Of a stretch of 64,000 nucleotides of DNA, positions 7,231 through 15,882 are shown piece after piece. Position 1 is the stretch's first letter. Every line of letters starts with the position of its first letter. The stretch comes from Bermanella sp036960565 (lineage in GTDB: Bacteria > Pseudomonadota > Gammaproteobacteria > Pseudomonadales > Oceanobacteraceae). The notes beneath the pieces are model-generated. The model saw only the letters and a program-made list of their open reading frames with translations. It was not told the origin of the DNA and searched no databases. The position numbers were made by a program, and so were the translations under genes. The stretch lies in contig JBALXQ010000014.1 of assembly GCA_036960565.1 (NCBI GenBank), positions 1 through 64,000 of the forward strand. Reading direction: 5' to 3'.

Positions 7231-8627
7231 TGTCTTCCTTAGATGAAAATTTAGTTACGTGTCCTGCGTTATTTATTTCTGCACCCTCATCAGGTGAAGG
7301 CAAAACCACTATCACTTCAGCCTTGGCGCGTTATTTTAAAAACCAAGGCAAGCTAGTACGGATTTTTAAAACAGGCCCAGACTATCTAGACCCACAAATT
7401 CTAGAGCAAGCTTCAGGCAATGAAGTTCAGCCGTTGGACATGTGGATGGCAGGCGATGCTTGGTGTCGGGATAAACTTTTTCAGGCCGCCCAGAGCAGTG
7501 ATTTAATTTTAATAGAAGGCGCCATGGGGCTGTTTGATGGTGATCCTTCCAGTGCCGATCTAGCCGCTAAGTTTGGTATTCCGGTAGTCGTGGTGATGAA
7601 TGTAAAAGGCATGGCCCAAACTGCTGGGGCAATCGTGCGTGGCCTAGCCAATTACCGAGATGACTTTGATCTAGTAGGCATGATAGCCAATCATTGTGCC
7701 ACCAATCGCCATAGAGAGTTAATTGAACTGGCATTGCCATCCGACATTAGCCTAATTGCTACCTTCGCCCGTGATGAAGAAGTGGCATTACCCGAGCGTC
7801 ACTTAGGCTTAGTGCAAGCCAGTGAAGTGGCGGATGAATTAGAAATTCGTTTTGAAAATGGTGCACAAGCTTTAATTAATGGCTCTCTTCAAGAAAGCCC
7901 ACAAGAAAAATGGCTTAAGCCTATTATTTTCATGCGCCCAACGCCTTCAGAATTACAGCCTTTTAAAACTGAAAAATGGCTAGCCGGAAAAACCATTGCC
8001 ATCGCCAAAGACAAGGCCTTTAGTTTTATTTACCAAAGCAATGTGTTGTTGCTTAAACAAATGGGGGCACAAGTTAAATATTTTTCTCCATTACAGGATG
8101 CCAGCTTACCCAAGGCCGATGCCCTGTGGCTGCCCGGTGGCTACCCTGAATTGTATACACAGAAATTGGCCAGCAATATAAATATGCTATTGGCCATTAA
8201 AGAATTCTTTCAGCAAGACAAAGCCATATTGGCCGAGTGTGGTGGCTTATTGTATTGCCTAGAAACCCTCACCGACCTGCAAGACAACACCTATCCCATG
8301 CTGAATATTTTGCAGGGCCATGGTGCCATGCGTGGTAAGCGGGGTTGTCAGGGCATGCAAACCGCTTGTTTGCCCGAAGGAGAGGTACGGGGCCATGCCC
8401 ATCATCGTTCACGCACAGCCGACACGCCAATTCCTGTGGGTTATGGCCGTCGTCAGCATCACGCGGCAGCGGGTGAAGAAATTTATCGCAGTAAACATTT
8501 AACCGCCAGTTACCTGCATTTGTTTTTTGCATCTAACCCAAGGGCGGTGGCTCAAATATTTAATCCAAGCCTTGCGGAAAACACTTCGAATTTCAGCAAG
8601 GTCGGCGAGGCACAAACAACATGTTAG
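7230..8627 (+). CDS. cobB: Cobyrinic/hydrogenobyrinic acid a,c-diamide synthase
   Basis: The 465-residue enzyme amidates the a and c side chains using glutamine and ATP. The N-terminal synthetase domain has the P-loop SSGEGKTTITS (20-30), GPDYLDP, and LIEGAMGLFDG. The C-terminal glutamine amidotransferase domain has WLPGGYPEL and the nucleophile in AECGGLLYC (Cys about 337), with the family's RGHxHH-like and ASYLHLFFASNP segments near the end. It could equally be named cbiA; sequence alone does not decide whether the substrate holds cobalt. The final seven bases overlap the permease gene. Confidence 0.92.
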   Translation: MSSLDENLVTCPALFISAPSSGEGKTTITSALARYFKNQGKLVRIFKTGPDYLDPQILEQASGNEVQPLDMWMAGDAWCRDKLFQAAQSSDLILIEGAMGLFDGDPSSADLAAKFGIPVVVVMNVKGMAQTAGAIVRGLANYRDDFDLVGMIANHCATNRHRELIELALPSDISLIATFARDEEVALPERHLGLVQASEVADELEIRFENGAQALINGSLQESPQEKWLKPIIFMRPTPSELQPFKTEKWLAGKTIAIAKDKAFSFIYQSNVLLLKQMGAQVKYFSPLQDASLPKADALWLPGGYPELYTQKLASNINMLLAIKEFFQQDKAILAECGGLLYCLETLTDLQDNTYPMLNILQGHGAMRGKRGCQGMQTACLPEGEVRGHAHHRSRTADTPIPVGYGRRQHHAAAGEEIYRSKHLTASYLHLFFASNPRAVAQIFNPSLAENTSNFSKVGEAQTTC

Positions 8628-9301
8628 TGAGTTCTTTTTCAATTTTAGCCGCTGGTTTTTCGCTGGGTTTATTACATGCCTTGGATGCCGACCATGTGAT
8701 GGCGGTCTCTACTTTAAGCAGTCGCAAGCCAGGATTAGTAAACAGTTTTAAACACAGTGCCCATTGGGCATTGGGTCATGCGGGCATGTTGGTGGTGATT
8801 GGCATGTTGCTATTTGGTTTGGGTGTGACCATTCCAACGTCTTTTCAACATGTGGCCGAAGCCTTTGTGGGCGTATTATTGATGGTTATGGGTGCATGGT
8901 GCTTGTGGCACTTTAAGAAAAATCCAATTCGTTTCAGTGAACACCGCCATGGAGATGTGGTACACCGCCACTTATGTTTAAGCGATGAGAAAAATAATGA
9001 TCATGAAAAAAAGGCAAAACATGCACCTGTGTTTATTGGCATGTTGCATGGCCTAGCGGGTAGCGCGCCTGCTTTGGCTCTAGTGCCTATTGTGATGCAA
9101 GGTCAGTTAATCGTCGCGCTCACTTATTTAGTGGTGTTTTCCTTGGGAGTATTAATTTCCATGGTGATGTTTGGTGCCATGCTGGGCCAGCTGCAAGTAA
9201 AACTCAAAAATTTTAATGTGAAACTGTACCAAGCCAGCCGCTATTTAATTGCCAGTGCTTCTGTGGTGTTAGGTGGTGTGTGGTTAGGGCAGAGCCTATA
9301 A
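8621..9301 (+). CDS. Ni/Co-type membrane transporter (UreH/NicO-like)
   Basis: The 226-residue protein has about six membrane helices and the signature HALDADH (about 19-25) in the first helix, the nickel/cobalt-binding motif of NiCoT/UreH-type permeases. A cytoplasmic or periplasmic loop (about 108-137) has several His (EHRHGD, VHRHL, NDHEKK, KHAP). A second conserved helix starts GMLHGLAGSAPAL. Within a B12-riboswitch operon, the likely substrate is Co2+. It overlaps the cobB stop by seven bases. Together with CbtAB it gives the locus two inner-membrane cobalt routes. Confidence 0.82.
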   Translation: MLVSSFSILAAGFSLGLLHALDADHVMAVSTLSSRKPGLVNSFKHSAHWALGHAGMLVVIGMLLFGLGVTIPTSFQHVAEAFVGVLLMVMGAWCLWHFKKNPIRFSEHRHGDVVHRHLCLSDEKNNDHEKKAKHAPVFIGMLHGLAGSAPALALVPIVMQGQLIVALTYLVVFSLGVLISMVMFGAMLGQLQVKLKNFNVKLYQASRYLIASASVVLGGVWLGQSL

Positions 9302-9332
9302 CAAGTCGTCACTTAAAATAGTTTAATTAATC

Positions 9333-10475
9333 ATGTGGCCTGAAAGCGAAGAGAAGCCTAAAAAACTAAGAAGCGGTTTAACCACAGGTTGTTGTGCCAC
9401 CGCCTGTACGGTATTGGCTGCCACCGTGCTTTTATCTAAAAAGGATATTGAAAAAAACACAGCCAATGCCACAAGCTTGGTTAGCGTTAAGTTGCCCAAA
9501 GGAAAATTGGTTCAGTTGCAGGTAAGCCATGTTCCTTTTGGGAGTCAGTGTGTAAAAGCCAGCACCATTAAAGATGCAGGGGATGACCCAGATGTTACCC
9601 ATGGTGCCATTGTTTTTGTGCAACTAACGCTTAGTTCAAATGCTGGCATTGTTTTTAAAGCCGCGTCTGGGGTGGGCACGGTGACCCGTGATGGTTTGTT
9701 ATTGGCGGTGGGTGAACCCGCCATTAATCCGGTGCCGCGTAAAATGATAAGTGAACACTTATTAGAAATTGCACAAGAGCATGGCTACCAAGGTGGCTTT
9801 ATCGTGGCAGTGGGGGTGAAAGGCGGCGAAGCGTTAGCTCTAAAAACCATGAACCCTCGCTTAGGCATTGTGGGTGGTCTATCGGTATTAGGCACCACTG
9901 GCATTGTTAGGCCATTTTCATGTGCGGCCTATATTGCCTCGATTCATCAGGGTATTGATGTAGCCAAGGCCAACGGCTTTAACCACATTGCAGCATCAAC
10001 CGGTAATAGCAGTGAAACTGCGATTCGTAATATTTACCAACTGCCCGAGATGGCGCTAATAGAAATGGGCGACTTTGTTGGTGCCGTTTTAAAATATTTT
10101 AAAAAAGTATCGGTTAATAAATTAAGCATATGCGGAGGCTTTGGCAAACTGAGTAAGTTATCTCAAGGCCATTTAGATTTACACAGTGGTGCCAGCAGCA
10201 TTGATTTTAATTTTTTGGCCAGCCTTGCCAAACAGCAGGGCGCTGAACCAGAGTTATTAGAAAAAATTGTGAATGCCAATACCAGTGTACAGGCGCTTAA
10301 GTTTTGCCAAGAATGTGAAATTGATTTAGCCGTATTGGTGTGTCAAAAAGCCTTAGACGTGGCGAAAAAAATCGTGCCTAGCCATGTGGATGTTGAAATA
10401 TGGGCGGTGGATAGAAAAGGCGTGGTGGTGGGTAAGGCCTGGTCTAATGACAATAGTAATGAACAAGCTTCATGA
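9333..10475 (+). CDS. cbiD: Cobalt-precorrin-5B C1-methyltransferase
   Basis: The 380-residue enzyme methylates C1 of the contracted corrin ring in the anaerobic (early-cobalt) route. The N-terminal signature RSGLTTGCCATACTVLAA matches the RxGxTTGxCAAAA pattern of CbiD, and GGTGIV-like and STGNSSE motifs follow mid-protein. Length is normal. Its presence, together with CbiG and without CobF or CobG here, argues for early cobalt insertion. ATG 9333 is the only sensible start. Its last four bases overlap the cobK start. Confidence 0.93.
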   Translation: MWPESEEKPKKLRSGLTTGCCATACTVLAATVLLSKKDIEKNTANATSLVSVKLPKGKLVQLQVSHVPFGSQCVKASTIKDAGDDPDVTHGAIVFVQLTLSSNAGIVFKAASGVGTVTRDGLLLAVGEPAINPVPRKMISEHLLEIAQEHGYQGGFIVAVGVKGGEALALKTMNPRLGIVGGLSVLGTTGIVRPFSCAAYIASIHQGIDVAKANGFNHIAASTGNSSETAIRNIYQLPEMALIEMGDFVGAVLKYFKKVSVNKLSICGGFGKLSKLSQGHLDLHSGASSIDFNFLASLAKQQGAEPELLEKIVNANTSVQALKFCQECEIDLAVLVCQKALDVAKKIVPSHVDVEIWAVDRKGVVVGKAWSNDNSNEQAS

Positions 10476-11227
10476 GGCTTTTAATATTAGGCGGCACCGC
10501 ACAAGCTAAGTGGTTAGCACAAGCCTGTATTGATAATGGTATTAAATGTATTTATAGCATTGCCGGGTTAGTGCGAATTCCTCAATTGGATTGCGAGATA
10601 AACATTGGCGGCTTTAGCAAGTTAGGCGGTTTAGGTGTGTTTATTAAGCGCGAGCACATAACCGCCATACTGGATGCCACCCATCCTTATGCAAAAAAAA
10701 TGAGCGACCAAGCGGTGCGCAGTGCTAGGGATTGCAATATTCCCGTTTGGCGATACCAGCGACCGACCTGGCTTAAAACGCCCTTAGATAATTGGCAAGA
10801 ACATGATGATTGGCCTGATTTGTTGTTGGCCATAAAACTAAGTAAATCGATATTTTTAAGTGCAGGACAACCCAGCGCACAAGTGCTGAATGTATTAAGT
10901 AACTATCAAGCTGATGGCCAGCAACAAACATTAAGAACTGCGGTGCCTTGTGAACATGTTTTGCCAAAGAATATGGAATGGATAAAAGCCATAGGGCCTT
11001 TTAGTTGGCAGCAGGAATTTGAATTAATGGCGTCTAGAAAAATAGACGCTCTCATTACTAAAAATAGTGGCGGCAGTGCCACGCAAGAAAAACTTAAAGT
11101 AGCACAAGCCTTAGGCATTAAAGTTCATATGCTTAAGCGCCCAATACTTGAAAAGAGCGACAAAGAATTTAACGATTTAAAAGCCAGTAAAGACTTTTTA
11201 GTTGACTGGCATAAAAACGAGAGATGA
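10472..11227 (+). CDS. cobK: Precorrin-6A reductase
   Basis: The 251-residue enzyme reduces the macrocycle of (cobalt-)precorrin-6A with NAD(P)H. It opens with the Rossmann-like LLILGGTAQAKWLA of CobK/CbiJ, and has the conserved DATHPYA (about 70-76) and RYQRPTW segments, then ITKNSGG near residue 195. The start overlaps the cbiD stop as ATGA. CbiJ would be an equivalent name. Confidence 0.92.
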   Translation: MRLLILGGTAQAKWLAQACIDNGIKCIYSIAGLVRIPQLDCEINIGGFSKLGGLGVFIKREHITAILDATHPYAKKMSDQAVRSARDCNIPVWRYQRPTWLKTPLDNWQEHDDWPDLLLAIKLSKSIFLSAGQPSAQVLNVLSNYQADGQQQTLRTAVPCEHVLPKNMEWIKAIGPFSWQQEFELMASRKIDALITKNSGGSATQEKLKVAQALGIKVHMLKRPILEKSDKEFNDLKASKDFLVDWHKNER

Positions 11228-11230
11228 AAA

Positions 11231-12292
11231 ATGACAGATACAAAACTGGAAAATGATAGCGCTGATTTACCTTTAGTCAATTTACCCGTTGTTAATCTAG
11301 AGAAGCCAGCTATTTTGTTCGCTGGTCATGGTTCACGCGACGTGGATGCCGTAAATGAATTTTATCAATTGGCCGATCACTTTCGTCAACGTTTTCCTGA
11401 CCGTTTAGTAGAAACTGGCTTTCTAGAATTTGTACGCCCCATCATTGCCGAGGGTGTACAAAAGCTAAAAGACAAGGGCGCCACCCAAATCCAGGCTATT
11501 CCAGGTATGTTAATGGCGGGTGGCCACGCTAAAAATGATATCCCCAGTGAACTTAATGCCTTACAAAAAGAGTTTGATGTAAGTATTGAATACGGGGCTG
11601 AATTGGGCGTGAATGCCAAGATGATTCAAGCGGCGCAAGGGCGTATTGAAGAAGGTGAAGAACAACTAAAGGCGTTACTAGCTGATTTAGGCCAGAACGA
11701 ATACAAACGTGAAGATACTTTATTGGTGGTGGTGGGTCGTGGTGCCAGTGATGCCGATGCCAATTCTAATATTTGTAAAATTAGCCGAATTCTTGAAGAA
11801 GGCATGGGCTTTGGCTGGGCCACCACTTGTTACAGCGGCGTGACCACTCCTCTCGTGCCTGATTGTTTAGAGCGTGCCCATGGTTTGGGTTTTAAACAAG
11901 TCATTGTATTTCCTTATTTTTTATTCACAGGTCGCTTAGTTAAAAAGATTTATAGCTGGGTAGATGATTACGCTGCTAAGCACCCAGACGTAACTGTAGT
12001 GAAAGCCCCTTATTTAAATGATCATCCAAAAGTGATTGATACCTTTGTAGAAAAACTGCAAGAGATTGAAGAAGGTACTGCCAATATGAATTGTCAGTTG
12101 TGCCAGTACCGAGTGCAGATTGTGGGCAGCGAACATAAGGTTGGCCTGGCTCAACAAGGACATCACCATCATGTGCAAGGAATTGGTACGGATGCGGATC
12201 ATGATCACGGCCATAACCATAACCATAACCATGCACATGCACATGCACATGCTCACAGTCACAGTAGTGAACCTGTAACAGAACAGGAATAA
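11231..12292 (+). CDS. cbiX: Sirohydrochlorin cobaltochelatase, long form with His-rich tail
   Basis: The 353-residue protein contains two chelatase-like halves. The first has catalytic-type His in FAGHGSRD (His33) and AGGHAKNDIP (His99); the second starts at VVVGRGASDADAN (about 165) with PYFLFTGRLVKK. A Cys motif MNCQLCQYR (about 285-293) matches the MxCxxC iron-sulfur site described for long CbiX proteins. Residues about 312-345 are His-rich, alternating with Asp, Asn and Ala, and likely store or deliver cobalt. The reaction is ATP-independent Co2+ insertion into sirohydrochlorin, the entry step of the early-cobalt path. Confidence 0.93.
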   Translation: MTDTKLENDSADLPLVNLPVVNLEKPAILFAGHGSRDVDAVNEFYQLADHFRQRFPDRLVETGFLEFVRPIIAEGVQKLKDKGATQIQAIPGMLMAGGHAKNDIPSELNALQKEFDVSIEYGAELGVNAKMIQAAQGRIEEGEEQLKALLADLGQNEYKREDTLLVVVGRGASDADANSNICKISRILEEGMGFGWATTCYSGVTTPLVPDCLERAHGLGFKQVIVFPYFLFTGRLVKKIYSWVDDYAAKHPDVTVVKAPYLNDHPKVIDTFVEKLQEIEEGTANMNCQLCQYRVQIVGSEHKVGLAQQGHHHHVQGIGTDADHDHGHNHNHNHAHAHAHAHSHSSEPVTEQE

Positions 12293-12296
12293 TAAC

Positions 12297-12953
12297 GTGA
12301 CGGTTAATCGTGAAACGTTTCAATTCGAAGCAAGCCCTACAGCCATAGAGCAAGATAGCTTTGTGCAAATTCGTTTGTTGACGCAACTGGATCACTTTAG
12401 TTTAGATCAACAGCAAGTAGTGATGCGCATCGTACACAGTGTGGGTTTACCTGAAATTGCAACACAAGTGCGCTTTAGTCAAAACGCTTGTGAAAAAGGT
12501 CGCAAGTCCCTGCAAGATAATATGCCGATCTTGTGTGATGCCGAAATGGTTAAGCAGGGCGTCACGAAACGCATGATTAACCAAGAGCCTTTATGTTTTT
12601 TAAACCACGAAAGTGTTCCTGACTTGGCGAAACAAAGAGGCGAGACACGTTCTATGGCCGCCTTGCAGTTGTGGGGAGATCACTTGGAAAACTCTGTGGT
12701 GATTATTGGTAACGCGCCTACTGCACTTTTTAGACTATTGCAGATGCTAAAAAAAGGTGCGCCCAAACCGGCGTTAATTATTGGAATGCCTGTGGGTTTT
12801 GTGGGTGCGGCAGAATCTAAAAAAGCCCTGTGGGACGTTCATGAAGAACTGGGTATTGAATGTATTACCTTATTGGGCCGTCAAGGTGGCAGTGCGGTTT
12901 CAGCGGCTAGTTGTAATGCATTGTTAAGATGTAATCATGGTGAATACTATTAA
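12297..12953 (+). CDS. cobH: Precorrin-8X methylmutase
   Basis: The 218-residue enzyme moves a methyl group from C11 to C12, giving (hydrogeno/cob)yrinic acid. Features are VMRIVHSVGLPE, CDAEMVKQG, the GNAPTALFRLL segment, and IGMPVGFVGAAESK, all typical of CobH/CbiC. GTG 12297 lies four bases after the cbiX stop. The 3' end overlaps cobL by 17 bases, which suggests coupled translation. Confidence 0.93.
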   Translation: MTVNRETFQFEASPTAIEQDSFVQIRLLTQLDHFSLDQQQVVMRIVHSVGLPEIATQVRFSQNACEKGRKSLQDNMPILCDAEMVKQGVTKRMINQEPLCFLNHESVPDLAKQRGETRSMAALQLWGDHLENSVVIIGNAPTALFRLLQMLKKGAPKPALIIGMPVGFVGAAESKKALWDVHEELGIECITLLGRQGGSAVSAASCNALLRCNHGEYY

Positions 12954-14265
12954 TTCCGTTGACGCGCCTATTTCTATTCATGTAATTGGCCTTGGCATTA
13001 ATGATAAAGCCCAGCTTACGGAGCCGGCGTGCGCTGCAATATTGAATGCCGACTGGATTGTGGGGGCGTCACGACAGCAAGAGGTCGTCGCGGGAATATT
13101 ATCTATGAAGCCTCAAGAAGCAAAAAAATCTCGGCAGACGTTATTATTGCCGCCTCTAAAAGAATTAAAAGTATTCATAGAAAATATTATTGGTGAAGCG
13201 GCTGACAGTGATGATGTTAAGTCTATTGTTGTTCTCGCCTCGGGTGATCCACTTTTTTATGGCATTGGTGGTTGGCTGAAACGTTCATTTATGGATGCGA
13301 ACCTACATTTTTACCCAGGGGTGTCTAGTATTCAGGGCACCTGCCATGCGCTGGGTTTATCTTTGCAAGATGTTAATGTATTGAGCCTACATGGCCGCCC
13401 ACTTGCAAAAATTCGCCGACAATTAAAATGCAATAGCACCCTGGTTATCCTTACCGACAAGCACAGTCACCCTCGGGCATTAGCACAAGAATGTTTTAAC
13501 GCTGGCTTTGAAAGTGCTGAAATCTTTGTTTGTGAAGCGCTGGGTTACGAGCATGAAAAAGTACGCTCTTTTACCGTGGCGCAACTAATTGAAAGCTCGT
13601 TCCAATTTGATGCGCTGCATGTCAGTGTGATTAAACTTAAGCATAGTAAAAAAGAAGTTTATGAATTTCCAGGCATTCAAGATGATGCCTTTTTCACAGA
13701 TGGCGAAAAAGGCAGGGGCATGATCACTAAGCGTGAAGTGCGCTTGAATATATTGTCTTTAATGCAGCCCGTTAATGGTGATGTAATTTGGGATGTGGGC
13801 GCTGGCTGTGGATCGGTAGCGATTGAACTGTGTTATTGGAATGAAATGACCCAGGTACATGCCATAGAACATCATCCCGATCGCATAGATTGTTTGGAAA
13901 AAAACCAAGATCATTTTGGTGTCGTGACTAATTTACATATTGTGCCGCATCGCGCTCCACAAGCATTTGAAGGTTTGCCCAATCCTAACAAGATATTCAT
14001 CGGCGGCAGTGATGGTGAGCTGGGTGCCATATTAGAAATGTTATGGAATAAATTGCCTGTAGGCGGATTGCTTGTGGCCAGCTCAGTCATGGAAGGTAGT
14101 CGTCAGTACTTAGTGAGCTTTTATCAAGAACGTAAACAAGCACAAGATGCCCAATGTGAAAGCGTACAAGTGGCAGTGAGTCGTGGTGGCGAATTAGCAG
14201 GGCAGCTTGTTTTTCGTCCTGCATTGCCGGTAACGCTTTTTAAATGGCTAAAAAAAGAGGTTTAA
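12937..14265 (+). CDS. cobL: Precorrin-6Y C5,15-methyltransferase (CbiE-CbiT fusion)
   Basis: The 442-residue fusion has an N-terminal CbiE-type SAM methyltransferase (residues about 8-235; GLGINDKAQLT, SGDPLFYGIGG, FYPGVSSIQ, LHGRP) and a C-terminal CbiT-type decarboxylating methyltransferase (about 250-430; TKREVR, WDVGAGCGSVAIE, FIGGSDGELG). It methylates C5 and C15 and decarboxylates the acetate at C12. The fused form is the usual CobL layout. It overlaps cobH and is one base ahead of cobI. Confidence 0.94.
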   Translation: MVNTINSVDAPISIHVIGLGINDKAQLTEPACAAILNADWIVGASRQQEVVAGILSMKPQEAKKSRQTLLLPPLKELKVFIENIIGEAADSDDVKSIVVLASGDPLFYGIGGWLKRSFMDANLHFYPGVSSIQGTCHALGLSLQDVNVLSLHGRPLAKIRRQLKCNSTLVILTDKHSHPRALAQECFNAGFESAEIFVCEALGYEHEKVRSFTVAQLIESSFQFDALHVSVIKLKHSKKEVYEFPGIQDDAFFTDGEKGRGMITKREVRLNILSLMQPVNGDVIWDVGAGCGSVAIELCYWNEMTQVHAIEHHPDRIDCLEKNQDHFGVVTNLHIVPHRAPQAFEGLPNPNKIFIGGSDGELGAILEMLWNKLPVGGLLVASSVMEGSRQYLVSFYQERKQAQDAQCESVQVAVSRGGELAGQLVFRPALPVTLFKWLKKEV

Positions 14266-14266
14266 T

Positions 14267-15004
14267 ATGAATCTTGCCCCGCAATATAATATTGATCATG
14301 GTCGTTTTATGGGTGTAGGCGTAGGCCCAGGTGACCCTGAACTTATCACCCTTAAGGCCGCGCGCTTAATTGAGAGCAGTCAGGTGATTTGTTATCTGGC
14401 CAATAAAGAAGGTGCATCGCAATCAAGAAATATTGCTAAGGCGCACATACACCGCGTCCACATAGAATTGCCTATTTATATGCCCATGAGCGACGATCCA
14501 ACTGTAGGCAGTGCGGTTTATGATGAAGCGGCCATAGCGATTAGTAAGCATTTAATGACAGGCCATAGCGTGGTGTTCTTATGTGAAGGAGACCCGTTAT
14601 TTTTTGGTTCGTTCAGTTATTTATTAGAGCGTCTTACCAATCAATATCATTGTGAAGTGGTGCCGGGTATTCCTTCGCCTAATGCGGCTTCGGCAAGATT
14701 ACAAAAACCGCTTACCATGTTAAAGGAATCATTTGCGGTGATCAGTGGCCGACATACTGATGCGCATATATTGCATACTCTAAATAATTTCGAAAGCGTC
14801 GTGATTATGAAGGCAGGGCGAAATCGAGTGCGTATCTTAAATTTGTTAAATGATACGAATCGTGAAGAAGATGCCCATTACCTTGAATACATTGGCCGTG
14901 AAAATGAAAAAGTCATTGAAGACGTGACGCGTCTGGAAAGAAAGGCTGGGCCTTATTTTTCATTGTTTGTGATCTTACCTCAAAAGCGTCAGCGTCATGA
15001 TTAA
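14267..15004 (+). CDS. cobI: Precorrin-2 / cobalt-factor II C20-methyltransferase
   Basis: The 245-residue SAM-dependent enzyme adds the C20 methyl group. The tetrapyrrole methylase motifs are present: GVGVGPGDPELITLKA (16-31), CEGDPLFFGSFSYL, and VVPGIPSPNAA. Length is normal for CobI/CbiL. If CbiX acts first in this organism, the natural substrate is cobalt-factor II. The ATG follows the cobL stop by one base. Confidence 0.93.
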   Translation: MNLAPQYNIDHGRFMGVGVGPGDPELITLKAARLIESSQVICYLANKEGASQSRNIAKAHIHRVHIELPIYMPMSDDPTVGSAVYDEAAIAISKHLMTGHSVVFLCEGDPLFFGSFSYLLERLTNQYHCEVVPGIPSPNAASARLQKPLTMLKESFAVISGRHTDAHILHTLNNFESVVIMKAGRNRVRILNLLNDTNREEDAHYLEYIGRENEKVIEDVTRLERKAGPYFSLFVILPQKRQRHD

Positions 15005-15035
15005 AGCAATATGATTAAAGCAATATGATTAAAAC
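14997..15035 (+). repeat. 14-bp tandem repeat carrying decoy starts before cbiG
   Basis: ATGATTAAAGCAAT occurs at 14997 and 15011, then ATGATTAAAA at 15025, the cbiG start. The first two copies each read Met-Ile-Lys-Ala-Ile-stop, so the duplication makes two five-codon minicistrons at the cobI/cbiG junction. Confidence 0.85.
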
Positions 15036-15843
15036 CAGTGCGATTAAAAAAGTGCCAATGATTAAAATTGTCGCTCTGACAGACGCGGGGCATAAATTGG
15101 CTTTGTGGCTACAAAAAAATATCCCTGATAGTGAAGTGTTTTTTAAGCCTAAGCCCTTTAAAGAGTCTATACAGAGGTTTTTTGAAAAGGGTGACCGTCT
15201 CATCATGATTTGTGCTACGGGCATAGTCATGCGAACCCTAGTCCCAGTGTTAAATACTAAGCACACCGATCCTGCTGTACTGGTTTTGGATGAACAGGGA
15301 GAATTTGTAATTCCACTTTTATCTGGACATGAAGGAGGCGCAAACGACTGGGGGAAAACCATTAGTGATCTTCTTAATGCCCAGCTAGTGGTGACGACCG
15401 CAAAACCTTACTTGAAGCCGGTTTACACAATTGGGTTGGGGTGTGAGCGAAATTGCCCAGAATCGTTTTTACAAGACGTATTGCAGCAGTGTTTAAGCGA
15501 AGCGAATTTAACGATGAGTGATATTAGCAGTATTAATAGCATTGATATTAAAGCCGATGAAGTAGCATTAATGGAGATGGGGCAACGCTTTACACTTCCC
15601 TTTGAAACTTTTACAAAAACCTTATTGGCAAAAATGGAAGGGAAATTAAGTACCCGATCAGATTATGTTTTTAAGACGGTGGGCGTGTACGGCGTAGCAG
15701 AGTCTGCCGCTTTATATGCAGCTTGCCAGATAACGGGGCAAGAAAGTGAGCTGGTGGTGAACAAGATTAAAAATACCAAGGCCACTTGTGCGATTGCCCG
15801 TAGTTTTCCTCTAATTGAAGAGTCGTTAGGCGCAATAAGCTAA
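15025..15843 (+). CDS. cbiG: Cobalt-precorrin-5A hydrolase, short CbiG
   Basis: The enzyme opens the delta-lactone and releases the two-carbon fragment during ring contraction in the early-cobalt route. The N-terminal domain (about 12-110) contains ICATGIVMRTLVP and PLLSGHEGGAN; the C-terminal CobE-like domain (about 125-272) begins VYTIGLGCERN and has the VYGVAESAAL and TKATCAIAR segments. At 272 residues it is shorter than the three-domain CbiG of about 350 and seems to lack the middle domain. The start is unsure: ATG 15025 follows the repeat, but ATG 15058 (MIKIVALT) matches the usual N-terminus better. Confidence 0.88.
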   Translation: MIKTSAIKKVPMIKIVALTDAGHKLALWLQKNIPDSEVFFKPKPFKESIQRFFEKGDRLIMICATGIVMRTLVPVLNTKHTDPAVLVLDEQGEFVIPLLSGHEGGANDWGKTISDLLNAQLVVTTAKPYLKPVYTIGLGCERNCPESFLQDVLQQCLSEANLTMSDISSINSIDIKADEVALMEMGQRFTLPFETFTKTLLAKMEGKLSTRSDYVFKTVGVYGVAESAALYAACQITGQESELVVNKIKNTKATCAIARSFPLIEESLGAIS

Positions 15844-15882
15844 TTATAAAACCTATTTAAAACACTTTAACAAGAAAATGAA

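Noticed and set aside
8269..8532. Frameshift or damage near the C-terminus of cobB
   Set aside because: The end looked odd at first but retains RGHxHH-like and ASYLHLFFASNP segments in the same frame, so the gene is intact.
11976..12395. Antisense frames opposite the His-rich end of cbiX
   Set aside because: Low-complexity CAT/CAC runs produce repetitive Val/Met or Tyr/Gly peptides on the other strand; no ribosome site or domain.
12937..14265. Separate cbiE and cbiT genes
   Set aside because: The frame is continuous through both domains with no internal stop, so it is a true CobL-type fusion.
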